This document shows positions 54,694 to 64,000 of a DNA stretch of 64,000 nucleotides, piece after piece. Source of the stretch: Acinetobacter lwoffii. GTDB lineage: Bacteria > Pseudomonadota > Gammaproteobacteria > Pseudomonadales > Moraxellaceae. The stretch's first letter is position 1. The number at the start of each line of letters is the position of its first letter. The DNA lies in the NCBI RefSeq assembly GCF_015602705.1, contig NZ_CP059081.1, positions 1,621,702-1,685,701 on the forward strand. The letters run 5' to 3'. Under the pieces are notes generated by a model, which searched no databases, had not been told where the DNA came from, and saw nothing but the letters and a program-made list of their open reading frames with translations. The position numbers and the translations under genes are program-made.

Positions 54694-57600
54694 ATGCCAA
54701 CCACTCTCCGCCCAGATTCAATTTTAGATTCAGCCCAGCACTCAAATTATATTGCTGAATTTAAACACAAAAACCAATACGAAGAACGTATTAATACGGC
54801 ATGGCGTCGTGCAGAAACTGAATGCGTCGAAGAGTTATTGGCCCATAGTGAAATTTCTTCCGAGATGAGTGACAAGATTCAGGCGCTTGCCTTTGATCTC
54901 GCACATTCCTTACGTGAACGCAAAAGTTCCACTGGGAAAGCCGGTATTGTCCAAGGCTTATTGCAGGAATTTTCTTTATCTTCTCAGGAAGGCATTGCCC
55001 TGATGTGTCTGGCAGAAGCCTTGCTGCGGATTCCGGACAAAGCCACACGTGACTTGCTGATCCGTGACAAAATCAATCAAGGTAACTGGAAAGAACATTT
55101 GGGCCAGAGCCAATTGATGTTTGTGAATGCAGCAGCCTGGGGACTGATGCTGACCGGCAAGCTGATGGAAACCCCACAGCAAAAAAGCCTGTCTAGCTTA
55201 TTGACCGGTCTTTTGGCACGCAGTGGTCGCGGGATTATCCGTAAGGCCGTCGATGTTGCCATGCGCATGATGGGCGAGCAGTTTGTTACGGGTGAAACCA
55301 TTGATGAAGCCCTGAAAAATGCGGAGCCGCTGGAAGAAAAAGGCTTTCGCTATTCCTATGACATGCTGGGTGAAGCGGCACTGACCGATCCGGATGCTGA
55401 ACGTTATTATCAGGATTATCAGCAAGCCATTCATGCTATTGGTCAAGCATCACAGGATAAAGATGTTTATGACGGGCCTGGAATTTCTATCAAGCTCTCT
55501 GCGCTGCACCCACGTTATCAGCGTTCCCAAATGGATCGCGTGCATGATGAGCTCTATGCAAAAGTACTTAAACTCGCAGTCTTGGCCAAGCAGTACAATA
55601 TTGGTTTAAATATCGATGCTGAAGAAAGCGATCGCCTTGAGATTTCATTGGAACTGTTAGAACGCCTGTGTTTTGAACCGCAACTGCAGGACTGGAAAGG
55701 CATTGGCTTTGTGATTCAAGCCTATCAAAAACGCTGCTTCTATGTGGTGGATTACATCATTGATCTGGCGAAGCGCAGTCAGAAACGCCTGATGATTCGT
55801 CTGGTCAAAGGCGCGTATTGGGATAGCGAAATCAAAAAAGCCCAGATTGATGGAATGTCGGATTATCCGGTATTTACCCGTAAAGTACATACCGATCTGT
55901 CTTATATCGCCTGTGCACGTAAGCTTTTGGCTGAACCGGACTATATCTATCCGCAATTTGCCACTCACAATGCACAAACGGTAGCGACGATCTATCAACT
56001 GGCGCAACCTGAGCAATACTATGCCGGTCAATATGAGTTTCAATGTCTGCATGGCATGGGCGAACCGCTGTATGAAAATGTTGTGGGCGATCCATCGAAA
56101 AATAAACTGGGTATACCCTGCCGGATCTATGCGCCAGTCGGTAATCATGAAACTTTGCTGGCTTATCTGGTGCGCCGTTTACTGGAAAATGGTGCTAATA
56201 CCTCCTTCGTCAATCGTATTGCCGACAAGACTTTAAACATTGAGGATTTGATTGAAAATCCTCAACAAACGATTTTAAAGGCATCAAAACAGGAAAACGT
56301 ATTGGGAGCCAAGCATCCTCATATTCCATATCCGCAAGATCTTTATGCCGATGCACGCATTAACTCTTCAGGACTCGATTTGGCCAATGATGCTGAACTC
56401 CGTGTTTTAAATGAAGTCGCCTCCAGTCTGGCAAATACGCAATTTCAGGCAGCTGCTATGGGAACGGCGTTTACAGTTATCGATACAAGCAACGTAGTGC
56501 AAATCATTAATCCAGCACACCATCAGGATGTGGTCGGTACGGTCTATGAAGCAACTTCTGAACAGGCCGAAATTGCACTCACCCAAGCAGTTAATGCACA
56601 AAGTTTCTGGGCCAATCTGTCAAAAAATGAGCGTGCTGCCTGCCTGAATAGAGCCGCAGAACTGATGGAACAGCGCCTGCTACCGCTCATGGTTCTTCTT
56701 TCTCGCGAAGCAGGTAAAACCTATGCCAATGCCATTGCCGAAGTGCGTGAAGCGGTAGATTTCATGCGTTATTATTCAGCTCAAGTTTTGGATCTCAGTG
56801 ACAATGTACAGATCCAGCCTTTAGGCACCGTGCTATGTATCAGTCCATGGAACTTCCCGCTGGCGATTTTTACCGGTCAGATTGCAGCAGCGCTGGTCGC
56901 TGGCAATACTGTGATTGCCAAACCGGCTGAACAAACACCGCTGATTGCAGCACAAGCCGTGCAGATTTTATGGGAAGCCGGCATTCCGCAGGATGTATTA
57001 CAGCTGTTGCCGGGCCGTGGTGAAACTATTGGTGCACAGCTCAGTGCAGATTCGCGTATTCAAGGCATCATGTTTACCGGTTCCACCGAGGTCGCACAAA
57101 TTCTGCAAAAAACCGTCGCAGAACGAATAAACCAGTTTGGAGAAAGCGTCAACCTGATTGCTGAAACCGGTGGTCAGAATGCCATGATTGTGGATTCATC
57201 CGCCCTGACTGAACAGGTGGTGCTGGATGTGGTGAGCTCTGCCTATGACAGTGCCGGTCAACGTTGTTCTGCCCTGCGTGTCCTCTGTGTGCAAGAGGAT
57301 AATCTGGAGGCTGTTCGCAACATGCTCAAAGGTGCCATGCAACAGTTGCGCGTTGGCAATCCGGTCTTGCTGAAAACCGATATTGGTCCAGTGATTGATG
57401 CAGAAGCCCAGCAAAATATCCAAAAGCATATTGAGCAGATGCGCAGCAAAGGTCATACAGTTCATCAGTTGATGTTTAATCAGGACCAGACTGAATTAAC
57501 TCCAGGAACATTCATTGCACCAACCCTGATTGAACTGCCAAATCTGGATGATCTGGAACGTGAAGTGTTTGGCCCGGTACTGCATCTGATCAGCTATAAA

Positions 57601-58449
57601 TATGGCGAACTGGAACAGTTGTTAGATCAGATCAACAGCAAGGGTTATGGCCTGACCATGGGCTTGCACACGCGTATTGATGAAACCATGCAAACCGTGA
57701 TTGCACGAGCGGAAGTCGGCAACCTGTATATCAACCGCAATATCGTTGGTGCGGTCGTGGGCGTCCAGCCCTTTGGTGGCGAAGGTCTGTCTGGCACCGG
57801 CCCGAAAGCAGGTGGCCCGTTGTATATCTACCGTTTAATGCATCAAGTATCCGAGAAAAAACTGGCGCAGGCTTATGCAGTTCAAGCGGGTCCAGCACTT
57901 GTTGAAAATAAACTTGTTCAGGAGTTTAAAGTCTGGGTAGCTAAAACTTTCCCAACTTTATCTTTAAAAGCACCTATGCAAATTGCGACTGGTCAAAGCT
58001 TTAGCCTGCAAGGTCCAACCGGTGAGGAAAATCAGTACCTAATCTTGCCACGAGAAAGTCTTCTATCTTTGGCACACACGGAGCAAGACCAGATTCAGCA
58101 AATTCTGGCAATTTTATCGGTCGGCAGTCGTCCTGCATTCCTAGCTGACAATACTTTTATTCTGAAATATTTACCAACCATGCCAGCCGCGATCAGCAAG
58201 CAATTTAAAGTGGTCCGGGATATTGAAACAGGCGCGTTTGATGCCGTCATGCATCATGGTGATTCTTCTGAACTGATTGATTTGCAAAAACGCATTGCAG
58301 GCCGAAAAGGTGCAATTATTGGTATCACCCATTTAAGTTCGGGCAACTATGATATTCCGGTCGAGCGATTTGTGATTGAACGCGCGATCAGTATCAATAC
58401 GGCGGCGGCAGGCGGCAATGCCAGCTTGATGACGATGGATAATCTCTAA
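54694..58449 (+). CDS. putA: Bifunctional PutA, proline dehydrogenase/P5C dehydrogenase
   Basis: A 1251-residue enzyme that oxidises proline to glutamate at the inner membrane. The FAD-linked proline dehydrogenase barrel is in the first half (DVYDGPGISIKLSALHPRYQ, RLVKGAYWD); the aldehyde dehydrogenase module is in the second half with Glu824 (ETGGQNAMI) and catalytic Cys858 (SAGQRCSALRV). E. coli PutA has 1320 residues with an N-terminal ribbon-helix-helix DNA-binding domain; no such domain is present here, so it cannot repress put genes itself. Regulation is probably by the divergent Lrp/AsnC protein. A C-terminal domain of about 200 residues follows the ALDH unit. Confidence 0.95.
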   Translation: MPTTLRPDSILDSAQHSNYIAEFKHKNQYEERINTAWRRAETECVEELLAHSEISSEMSDKIQALAFDLAHSLRERKSSTGKAGIVQGLLQEFSLSSQEGIALMCLAEALLRIPDKATRDLLIRDKINQGNWKEHLGQSQLMFVNAAAWGLMLTGKLMETPQQKSLSSLLTGLLARSGRGIIRKAVDVAMRMMGEQFVTGETIDEALKNAEPLEEKGFRYSYDMLGEAALTDPDAERYYQDYQQAIHAIGQASQDKDVYDGPGISIKLSALHPRYQRSQMDRVHDELYAKVLKLAVLAKQYNIGLNIDAEESDRLEISLELLERLCFEPQLQDWKGIGFVIQAYQKRCFYVVDYIIDLAKRSQKRLMIRLVKGAYWDSEIKKAQIDGMSDYPVFTRKVHTDLSYIACARKLLAEPDYIYPQFATHNAQTVATIYQLAQPEQYYAGQYEFQCLHGMGEPLYENVVGDPSKNKLGIPCRIYAPVGNHETLLAYLVRRLLENGANTSFVNRIADKTLNIEDLIENPQQTILKASKQENVLGAKHPHIPYPQDLYADARINSSGLDLANDAELRVLNEVASSLANTQFQAAAMGTAFTVIDTSNVVQIINPAHHQDVVGTVYEATSEQAEIALTQAVNAQSFWANLSKNERAACLNRAAELMEQRLLPLMVLLSREAGKTYANAIAEVREAVDFMRYYSAQVLDLSDNVQIQPLGTVLCISPWNFPLAIFTGQIAAALVAGNTVIAKPAEQTPLIAAQAVQILWEAGIPQDVLQLLPGRGETIGAQLSADSRIQGIMFTGSTEVAQILQKTVAERINQFGESVNLIAETGGQNAMIVDSSALTEQVVLDVVSSAYDSAGQRCSALRVLCVQEDNLEAVRNMLKGAMQQLRVGNPVLLKTDIGPVIDAEAQQNIQKHIEQMRSKGHTVHQLMFNQDQTELTPGTFIAPTLIELPNLDDLEREVFGPVLHLISYKYGELEQLLDQINSKGYGLTMGLHTRIDETMQTVIARAEVGNLYINRNIVGAVVGVQPFGGEGLSGTGPKAGGPLYIYRLMHQVSEKKLAQAYAVQAGPALVENKLVQEFKVWVAKTFPTLSLKAPMQIATGQSFSLQGPTGEENQYLILPRESLLSLAHTEQDQIQQILAILSVGSRPAFLADNTFILKYLPTMPAAISKQFKVVRDIETGAFDAVMHHGDSSELIDLQKRIAGRKGAIIGITHLSSGNYDIPVERFVIERAISINTAAAGGNASLMTMDNL

Positions 58450-58498
58450 ATCAGTCCAATCATCTCAGCATTTTTAGCTTAAATCTTTCCTCTTTATG

Positions 58499-58534
58499 GC
58501 CAAACCTCTCTCCTCAGAAGGTTTGGTCTTTTTT
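58499..58534 (+). terminator. putA terminator
   Basis: GCCAAACCT (58499-58507) pairs with AGGTTTGG (58519-58526) around an 11-base loop, then TCTTTTTT. Confidence 0.75.
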
Positions 58535-58633
58535 ATGCAGCTTTTAAAGCGGCTTGACTACAATAGGCTTAGGCAGATCGGCAATTTTTTGCTACCATTT
58601 GCGCTTTAAAATATTTGCGATTTCTTACTGCAT

Positions 58634-59716
58634 ATGACTTCATCTTATCAGCAACAACTTGAAGCCAAAATTGAACGCATCAGCGCTCAGTTTGCCGAAT
58701 ATCAACCACCTGCTTTAGAAGTATTCCAGTCTCCTGAAAAATATTTCCGCATGCGTGCTGAATTCCGGATCTGGCATACTGAAGATGATCTGTTTTATGC
58801 CATGTTCGAACGTGACGCAAACAACAATAAAAAAGTGATTCGTATTGATGAGTTTCCAATTGCAGACCGCAGTATTAATGACTTGATGCCGCAACTACTG
58901 GCAGCATTCAAGGCAGATGCCAATCTGGGTCATCGTTTATTTGAAGTCCATTTTCTGGCGACGTTAAGTGGTCAGGTTCTGGTATCCCTGATTTATCACC
59001 GCAAGCTGGATGAAAGCTGGGAACCTGCAGCAAAAGCACTGGCGGAAAAACTGAATATTAAACTGATTGGCCGAAGCCGTGGCCAGAAATTCGTCCTGAC
59101 TGATGAATATGTGGTGGAAGAGCTATCGGTCTTTGATCGTCGCTATAAATACAAGCAGATCGAAAGCAGCTTCACTCAGCCGAATGCACAAGTTTGTCAA
59201 AAAATGCTGGAATGGGCATGTGATGCAGCGGAACAATCAGATAAAGATTTGCTGGAACTCTACTGTGGCAATGGGAACTTTACCCTGCCGCTTTCGACCA
59301 AATTCCGCCGTGTTTTGGCCACTGAATTAGCCAAATCTTCAGTTTATGCAGCTGAGTGGAATATTGAGCAGAACCAGATTGAAAATATTCAGGTTGCGCG
59401 TCTGTCTGCCGAAGAATTCACTCAAGCCTATAATGGCGAACGTGTTTTCCGTCGTTTGCAGGAAGCACAAATTGACATTTCGACTTATGATTTTGATACG
59501 GTATTTGTCGATCCACCGCGTGCTGGTATTGATGATGAAACGCTGAAACTGTTACAGCGTTTCCAGCGTATTATTTACATTTCTTGTAATCCAGATACCT
59601 TATATGACAATCTGAAACAGTTGTCTCAAACGCATAGAATCAGCAAGTTCGCCATGTTTGACCAGTTCCCGTATACACATCATGTTGAAACGGGTGTATT
59701 GTTGGAAAAAGTATAA
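58634..59716 (+). CDS. trmA: tRNA (uracil-5-)-methyltransferase
   Basis: A 360-residue SAM-dependent enzyme that makes m5U54 in the T-loop of tRNA. The active Cys is Cys318 in [11 protein letters not shown] and the base Glu352 is in [15 protein letters not shown] binding is by [15 protein letters not shown] (207-221), and DPPRAG is at 293-298. Length is close to E. coli TrmA (366). It is monocistronic, with its own terminator. Confidence 0.95.
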   Translation: MTSSYQQQLEAKIERISAQFAEYQPPALEVFQSPEKYFRMRAEFRIWHTEDDLFYAMFERDANNNKKVIRIDEFPIADRSINDLMPQLLAAFKADANLGHRLFEVHFLATLSGQVLVSLIYHRKLDESWEPAAKALAEKLNIKLIGRSRGQKFVLTDEYVVEELSVFDRRYKYKQIESSFTQPNAQVCQKMLEWACDAAEQSDKDLLELYCGNGNFTLPLSTKFRRVLATELAKSSVYAAEWNIEQNQIENIQVARLSAEEFTQAYNGERVFRRLQEAQIDISTYDFDTVFVDPPRAGIDDETLKLLQRFQRIIYISCNPDTLYDNLKQLSQTHRISKFAMFDQFPYTHHVETGVLLEKV

Positions 59717-59746
59717 AGAATTTGTTTCAATTTATTATATTGTTAC

Positions 59747-59778
59747 AAAAATGGAGCTTTTTAAAGCTCCATTTTTTA
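59747..59778 (+). terminator. trmA terminator
   Basis: AAAATGGAGCTTT pairs with AAAGCTCCATTTT, then T-run. Strong rho-independent terminator 30 bases past the stop. Confidence 0.85.
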
Positions 59779-59959
59779 TATTAAAAATCATGTATTTAAT
59801 AATAAATATTGACTTGTACAGCAAGAAATATCGTTAGACCTTCGGGCTTCAATCGGAAATTTTCAAGACCAACTGCTGCTTTTATCACATAGGTCCTATT
59901 GCTTTATTTATTTAATTGGCTATATTTCACTCTATGTTAGGTTGTTGTATGAAGGCTCT

Positions 59960-60184
59960 ATGAGTTTTTGGCAAAAGTTGTTTTCTAATGAACAACACAA
60001 TGAACACAAGAATCAAATTGCTTGTGTTGAAAATGATTGCTCTTGCAAGACAAATGAACAGCTTCTTGAAGCACTTTCTAAAGCCACTGATGAAGAAATC
60101 ATCATCGGAATTAAAAAGGTTCTGGTATCTCGCGGCTATAGCCGTAAAGAACTGAATGAACTTCAGCACTTGCCATTGCAGTAA
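59960..60184 (+). CDS. Small hypothetical protein, 74 aa
   Basis: A 74-residue protein, MSFWQKLFSNEQHNEHKNQ, then IACVENDCSCKTNEQLLEAL with three Cys in an 8-residue span (C-x5-C-x-C) and an amphipathic C-terminal half including EIIIGIKKVLVSRGYSRKEL. The Cys trio could bind a metal. GAAGG lies five bases before the ATG at 59960; six codons upstream are also open. It is not recognised as a named family. It has its own terminator. Confidence 0.6.
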   Translation: MSFWQKLFSNEQHNEHKNQIACVENDCSCKTNEQLLEALSKATDEEIIIGIKKVLVSRGYSRKELNELQHLPLQ

Positions 60185-60545
60185 TCGGCCAAGGTTACAG
60201 CCGTATAAAGAAAGCACTTGCGTAGTCAGGTGCTTTTTTTATGCTTGAAAGTTTATAGTTGAAGGGTTTGGTCTTCTCTATTTCAGCATAGTTTATTAAC
60301 TCCAACTTTAAAACTTCAGAGATCAGGCAGGAAAACTCTAAACAACTCATTTGATCCCCTTTGATTTGAAGAAATGTTAAGGCTTGCTTAGGCTATTTAA
60401 AACCTTTATCAGAAGAATATGTTCTAAATTCTGCTTTCTTTAAATCCCTTTAAATTTGGCTTAATAACTCTTCAATTCTGATCTGAAACTCAGGCAAGGC
60501 ATCGATTAATTTAGCAAAACACAGTACACTTCCTATTAAACGACA
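60185..60545. other. Intergenic region
   Basis: About 360 bases with a terminator at its left end and no convincing gene. A minus-strand frame over the right part overlaps the LRAT gene and lacks support. Confidence 0.45.
60211..60240 (+). terminator. Terminator of the 74-aa gene
   Basis: AAAGCAC at 60211-60217 pairs with GTGCTTT at 60230-60236, followed by a T-run. Confidence 0.7.
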
Positions 60546-61133
60546 ATGCTTTTTAAATGGCTTAATTCTGATATGCAACAGACTAAACGGTTTCCCATAG
60601 GCGCACACCTTATGGTTAAACATTTCGGTTATACCCATCATGGGATTTACGCCGGACGTGGTCGTGTCATTCATTATTCCGGCTTTGCGCATTTATTCAA
60701 GAAACGCCCCATTGAAATCACCTCGATTGAAAAATTCAGTCATGGCAAACCGATTCATATGCAGCATTATGACTCGGCAAAATATAAAGGTCGTAAAGTG
60801 GTGCGCCGCATGCGGTCCAGAATGCATGAAAATAACTATCATCTGATTATTAATAATTGCGAACATTTGTGTACTTGGGCGATTACCGGTGTGGAAAGCA
60901 GCCCGCAAGTGATTTATATGATGAATCGTCTGACCACGATTGGTTATATCAGCTCGATGATGAGTTTTATGAACAGCATGTTCCTGACCCTGACCACGAC
61001 CAGTTTCGCATTGGCGCTGTACATCAAGAAGAAACTCAGAGATAAAGCCAATTTACGTTTGCAACAATACCGTGAATTCCAAGATCAGGCTAAAACCAAA
61101 GTGTCAGACCTGACCAATCTTAAACATCGTTAA
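60546..61133 (+). CDS. LRAT-domain (NlpC/P60-like) membrane-anchored protein
   Basis: A 195-residue protein with the lecithin:retinol acyltransferase fold. The likely catalytic residues are His32 (or His31) in YTHHGIYAGRG and Cys105 in NNCEHLCTWAITG; His43-Tyr44 in VIHYSG fits the family. Such permuted papain-like enzymes act on acyl groups or amides of lipids or peptides. A hydrophobic segment (about 131-160, MMSFMNSMFLTLTTTSFALALYI) anchors it in the membrane, and the tail is basic. The start is uncertain: ATG at 60573 (MQQTKRF) is an alternative; neither has a clear ribosome site. Substrate unknown. Confidence 0.72.
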   Translation: MLFKWLNSDMQQTKRFPIGAHLMVKHFGYTHHGIYAGRGRVIHYSGFAHLFKKRPIEITSIEKFSHGKPIHMQHYDSAKYKGRKVVRRMRSRMHENNYHLIINNCEHLCTWAITGVESSPQVIYMMNRLTTIGYISSMMSFMNSMFLTLTTTSFALALYIKKKLRDKANLRLQQYREFQDQAKTKVSDLTNLKHR

Positions 61134-61215
61134 TTTAAAGCTCAGCCTGCCGATGATTTTTTATTAGCAAGAAATTTTAAGTTCGTGTTTACATTTTGAT
61201 GATATCGATAAGGAA

Positions 61216-62127
61216 TCAGGTTAAATGGCCTTTTCTGGCTTGAATCGCTTCAGGCAGTGCTTTACCCAAAGAGCTTAAGGTTTCTCGCTCTACCAGTCGT
61301 ACAATTGAATCTAGCGGCAGATCATTGTCTTGTAGACCAAAGGGTTCTTCCAGCTCCGCACTAAGCTCATCCAGCCCGAGTAGCATATAAGCAATCAATC
61401 CCACTAAAATTGGTGTCCACAGTCCCAAATTCGCCTGTAAACTGAAAGGTAAGATAAAGCAAAAAGAATAAACCGCACGATGCAACAGCACCGAATAAGA
61501 AAATGGTAATGGCGTTGACAAAATCCGGTCACAACCGGCCTGAATATCTCCCAAGGCCACAGTATGCTGATTCAGGTTATTATAAATAATATCGCTGATC
61601 TTGCCCTGTTTATATTGCTGTACCAGTTCTTTTTGCATCTGTTCCAGCACCCATTGTGATGGATTGATTTGCATGGGCAATTGCTCAAATGACTTGGGTG
61701 CAAAACCGGTCGTGGCTTTATAAGCCTGAATGCTAGGCGTTTGCTGTCTCAGCCGGTCCCGCAACAGATAAGTAAACAGCATCATGCGATACAATAAGAT
61801 TTCACGGGTTTGCTCATCTAGCACATGGCTGTCACGGCATAAATGACGCGTGGTTGCAATCAACGCACCCCAAAGCTTGCGCCCTTCCCACCAGCGATCA
61901 TAGCAGGCCGTATTTCTAAAACTCAGAAAGATCGAGAGAATCACACCAAAAATGGTAAAACCAATTGCCGGGACGGCAGGAAGGCTGACCAAATGCGCCT
62001 GACTCAAATACACCAGCAAAGCGGAAATAAAAACCACCAAGATTAATGCTGGCAGCACCTTGGGCAGAATCGTTCCCTGCCAGGCAAACAGTAAACCCAA
62101 ACTATTATTCTTATCACGCACAATCAT
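61216..62127 (-). CDS. Bestrophin-family (UPF0187) anion channel protein
   Basis: A 303-residue membrane protein of the bestrophin family. Three to four hydrophobic helices (residues 24-44, 52-68, 212-230, 233-250) and the conserved SFRNTACYDRWWEGRKLWGALI segment (69-90) identify it. Bacterial homologues form pentameric channels, some Na+-conducting. Regulation and physiological role in bacteria are not settled. It is downstream of glnS on the minus strand, separated by a terminator. Confidence 0.85.
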   Translation of the reverse strand: MIVRDKNNSLGLLFAWQGTILPKVLPALILVVFISALLVYLSQAHLVSLPAVPAIGFTIFGVILSIFLSFRNTACYDRWWEGRKLWGALIATTRHLCRDSHVLDEQTREILLYRMMLFTYLLRDRLRQQTPSIQAYKATTGFAPKSFEQLPMQINPSQWVLEQMQKELVQQYKQGKISDIIYNNLNQHTVALGDIQAGCDRILSTPLPFSYSVLLHRAVYSFCFILPFSLQANLGLWTPILVGLIAYMLLGLDELSAELEEPFGLQDNDLPLDSIVRLVERETLSSLGKALPEAIQARKGHLT

Positions 62128-62149
62128 GCAATTTTCCCTGTTGTATTGA

Positions 62150-62175
62150 AAAAGCCCAACCAGAGTTGGGCTTTT
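62150..62175 (-). terminator. glnS terminator
   Basis: AAAAGCCCAAC and GTTGGGCTTTT pair around CAGA. On the minus strand it is followed by TTCAA and lies 21 bases past the glnS stop. Confidence 0.85.
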
Positions 62176-62196
62176 TACATTCTGACTTAAACCAGC

Positions 62197-63924
62197 TTAT
62201 TTACCTGGTTTAAAGCTGTCCTTAAGATCCAGAATACGGTTAAATACCGGTTTTTCGCTGGAATGATCATATTGATCTGCCACGAAATAACCTTCACGCT
62301 CAAACTGGAAACGATCCTCCGGCTGAGCTTGCGCTAATGCAGGCTCAATCACGGCCTGAACCACCTTCAATGATTCAGGGTTCAGGTTTGCCAAGAAGTC
62401 ATCACCCACTTCTGGATCAGACTCCGTAAACAGACGGTCGTAAATACGCACTTCTGCAGGAACGCCTTTTGTCGCAGATACCCAGTGAATCACACCTTTG
62501 ACCTTACGACCTTCAGGATTTTTACCTAAAGTTTCAGGATCAATCGAACATTTCAGTTCAACCACTTCACCATTTTCATCTTTAATGACTTCGTCACATT
62601 TGATGACATAGGCATGACGTAAACGGACTTCACCGCCTGGAATCAGACGTTTAAAGCCTTTTGGTGGCTCTTCTTCAAAGTCTTTACGATCAATAAACAG
62701 CTCGGTCGTCAATGGAATAACGCGCTCGCCCATATCGACATTCGGATGACGTGAATGGGTCAGGTCCATATCAGCTGGCAAGTTGGTTAAAGTCACTTTT
62801 AATGGATTTAACACGGCCATACCACGAGCGGCGGTATTTTCCAAAGATTGACGAATACAGTATTCCAGCATGGCTACATCGACGATACTGCCATCAACTT
62901 TCGATACACCAACACGTTGACAGAAATCACGCAGACCTTCAGGCGTGAAACCACGACGGCGCATACCCACTACAGTTGGCATACGTGGATCATCCCAGCC
63001 CTGAACATAGCCACCTTCAACCAGCTTACGCAATTTGCGTTTTGAGGTGATGGTATAGTCCACATTTAAACGGCTAGATTCGTACTGACGTGGCACGGAT
63101 GGTGATTTAACTTTTGCCACTACCCAGTCATAGAACGGACGGTGATCCTGGAATTCCAAAGTACACAGTGAATGCGTAATGCCTTCAATCGCATCAGAAA
63201 GTGGATGCGCATAGTCATACATTGGATAAATTTTCCATTTATCGCCAGTCTGATGGTGTTCAGAATGCAGGATACGATACAGAATCGGATCACGCATATG
63301 CACGTTCGGTGACGTCATATCGATCTTGGCACGTAAAACGGCCTGACCTTCTGCATATTCACCGCTGCGCATTTTCTCAAAACGTTCCAGGTTTTCTGCA
63401 ACCTTTGCATCACGTTGTGGCGAGTTCTTACCTGGCTCAACGAAATTACCGCGGTTTAAACGGATCTCTTCTGGACTTTGCAAATCCACATAGGCATCAC
63501 CCTGCTCAATCAGCTGAACTGCCCAGGTATAAAGTTGATCAAAATAGCTTGATGCATAACGCGGCTCACCTTCCCACTGGAAACCCAGCCATTTCACATC
63601 ATTGGCAATACCATCCACATACTCCTGCTCTTCGGCATCTGGGTTGGTATCATCAAAACGCAGGTTACACACACCTTTAAATTCTTCAGCAATACCAAAG
63701 TTCAAGCAAATTGCTTTCACATGGCCAATATGTAAATAGCCATTCGGCTCAGGCGGAAAACGCGTCACCACCTGTTGAGTACGACCAGCGGCTAAATCAT
63801 CAGTAATGACCTGACGTACAAAGTCCAAGCCTGGTTGTTGTTCTTGCTGCTGCACTGAATCGACTGCATTGTTCTTTTGGGTCGGGTTCTCGGGCAGAGA
63901 TGTCACAACATCATTTGGCTTCAT
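62197..63924 (-). CDS. glnS: Glutaminyl-tRNA synthetase
   Basis: A 575-residue class I aminoacyl-tRNA synthetase that charges tRNA-Gln. The HIGH motif is at 65-68 in [17 protein letters not shown], and the second ATP motif is around [11 protein letters not shown]. The C-terminal two beta-barrel anticodon-binding region follows. Start at ATG 63924 is preferred over a TTG two codons upstream. The N-terminus is about 30 residues longer than in E. coli and includes a Gln-rich segment ([11 protein letters not shown]). It is transcribed alone. Confidence 0.96.
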   Translation of the reverse strand: MKPNDVVTSLPENPTQKNNAVDSVQQQEQQPGLDFVRQVITDDLAAGRTQQVVTRFPPEPNGYLHIGHVKAICLNFGIAEEFKGVCNLRFDDTNPDAEEQEYVDGIANDVKWLGFQWEGEPRYASSYFDQLYTWAVQLIEQGDAYVDLQSPEEIRLNRGNFVEPGKNSPQRDAKVAENLERFEKMRSGEYAEGQAVLRAKIDMTSPNVHMRDPILYRILHSEHHQTGDKWKIYPMYDYAHPLSDAIEGITHSLCTLEFQDHRPFYDWVVAKVKSPSVPRQYESSRLNVDYTITSKRKLRKLVEGGYVQGWDDPRMPTVVGMRRRGFTPEGLRDFCQRVGVSKVDGSIVDVAMLEYCIRQSLENTAARGMAVLNPLKVTLTNLPADMDLTHSRHPNVDMGERVIPLTTELFIDRKDFEEEPPKGFKRLIPGGEVRLRHAYVIKCDEVIKDENGEVVELKCSIDPETLGKNPEGRKVKGVIHWVSATKGVPAEVRIYDRLFTESDPEVGDDFLANLNPESLKVVQAVIEPALAQAQPEDRFQFEREGYFVADQYDHSSEKPVFNRILDLKDSFKPGK

Positions 63925-63973
63925 GATCAATCATTCACTTCTAAAGTTAAAAAGGGATTAACAAATATTTCAT

Positions 63974-63988
63974 CGTACAAGTTGTACG
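63974..63988. repeat. Short inverted repeat before glnS
   Basis: CGTACAA-G-TTGTACG is a perfect 7-bp inverted repeat with a single central base, about 50 bases upstream of the glnS start. It could be an operator or belong to the neighbouring gene outside the window. Confidence 0.35.
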
Positions 63989-64000
63989 TATATTCATTGT

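Noticed and set aside
60450..60692. 80-residue minus-strand frame
   Set aside because: Overlaps the LRAT gene antisense and shows no family features or ribosome site.
1..64000. CRISPR arrays, transposases, prophage or defence clusters
   Set aside because: Searched by eye on both strands; no regular spaced repeats, no transposase or integrase motifs and no phage genes were seen.
1..64000. tRNA, rRNA, tmRNA, RNase P
   Set aside because: No cloverleaf T-loop (GTTCGAATC) or conserved RNA core was recognised in the intergenic regions; a covariance search would be decisive.

Overview
The window reads as an ordinary, mostly core chromosomal segment of a gammaproteobacterium of the Moraxellaceae, most probably an Acinetobacter species. 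This is inferred from the AT-leaning composition, the Ile/Lys/Gln-rich proteins, and the neighbourhoods (rpiA/ilvA divergent, ktrAB, an isc-hscBA-fdx operon, aspA-putP-Lrp-putA, a TetR-flanked prpBC). No database search was run. No rRNA or tRNA gene, CRISPR array, insertion sequence or prophage was recognised.

Layout. Positions 1-1943 hold the end of an amidase gene and an MFS transporter. Positions 1944-9300 form a loosely packed accessory stretch. It carries a secreted catalase-like haem protein, a secreted serine lipase/esterase and an SRAP (HMCES/YedK-like) DNA-crosslink protein. On the minus strand it has three tiny genes, a decayed HigB toxin gene, a glutamine-tract protein and a 76-residue orphan. 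A lipoprotein gene also lies here. Positions 9300-15550 carry a CinA-like deamidase, two secreted orphans, prpC-prpB with a divergent TetR regulator, argF and a YnfA-type membrane protein. Positions 15635-21921 are a minus-strand block: clpA-clpS, a membrane coiled-coil protein, argC, a YgjP-like metallopeptidase and rpiA. ilvA is divergent from rpiA, then come ktrA-ktrB, OMPLA (pldA), an M16C presequence-protease-like peptidase and a GNAT enzyme.

Positions 30776-38773 hold an adenosine-kinase-like PfkB enzyme coupled to a Rieske ferredoxin and an OB-fold membrane protein, a YidB protein, two uncharacterised proteins (one Cys-rich, DUF2797-like), ppiD, hupB, a phasin-like protein and a UbiJ-like SCP2 protein. 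Positions 38886-44298 are a complete iscR-iscS-iscU-iscA-hscB-hscA-fdx operon with a recognisable IscR-type site over its promoter. After it come a membrane class III adenylate cyclase with a HIT protein, mfd and aspA. The proline module follows: putP, an Lrp/AsnC regulator and a PutA that lacks the ribbon-helix-helix repressor domain. The window ends with trmA, a small orphan, an LRAT-type protein, a bestrophin-like channel and glnS.

Functional links: IscS, IscU, IscA, HscAB and Fdx assemble Fe-S clusters under IscR feedback. PutP imports proline and PutA oxidises it to glutamate, with the Lrp-like protein as probable regulator. PrpB and PrpC are two steps of propionate (methylcitrate) catabolism. 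ClpS delivers N-degron substrates to ClpA. KtrA gates KtrB for K+ uptake.

No clearly new multi-gene system was found. The best leads are the missed small Cys-rich genes and the HigB remnant at 5.7-6.9 kb, the Q-tract protein, a shared element upstream of the catalase-like and lipase genes, and several orphan membrane or Cys-rich proteins in core neighbourhoods.
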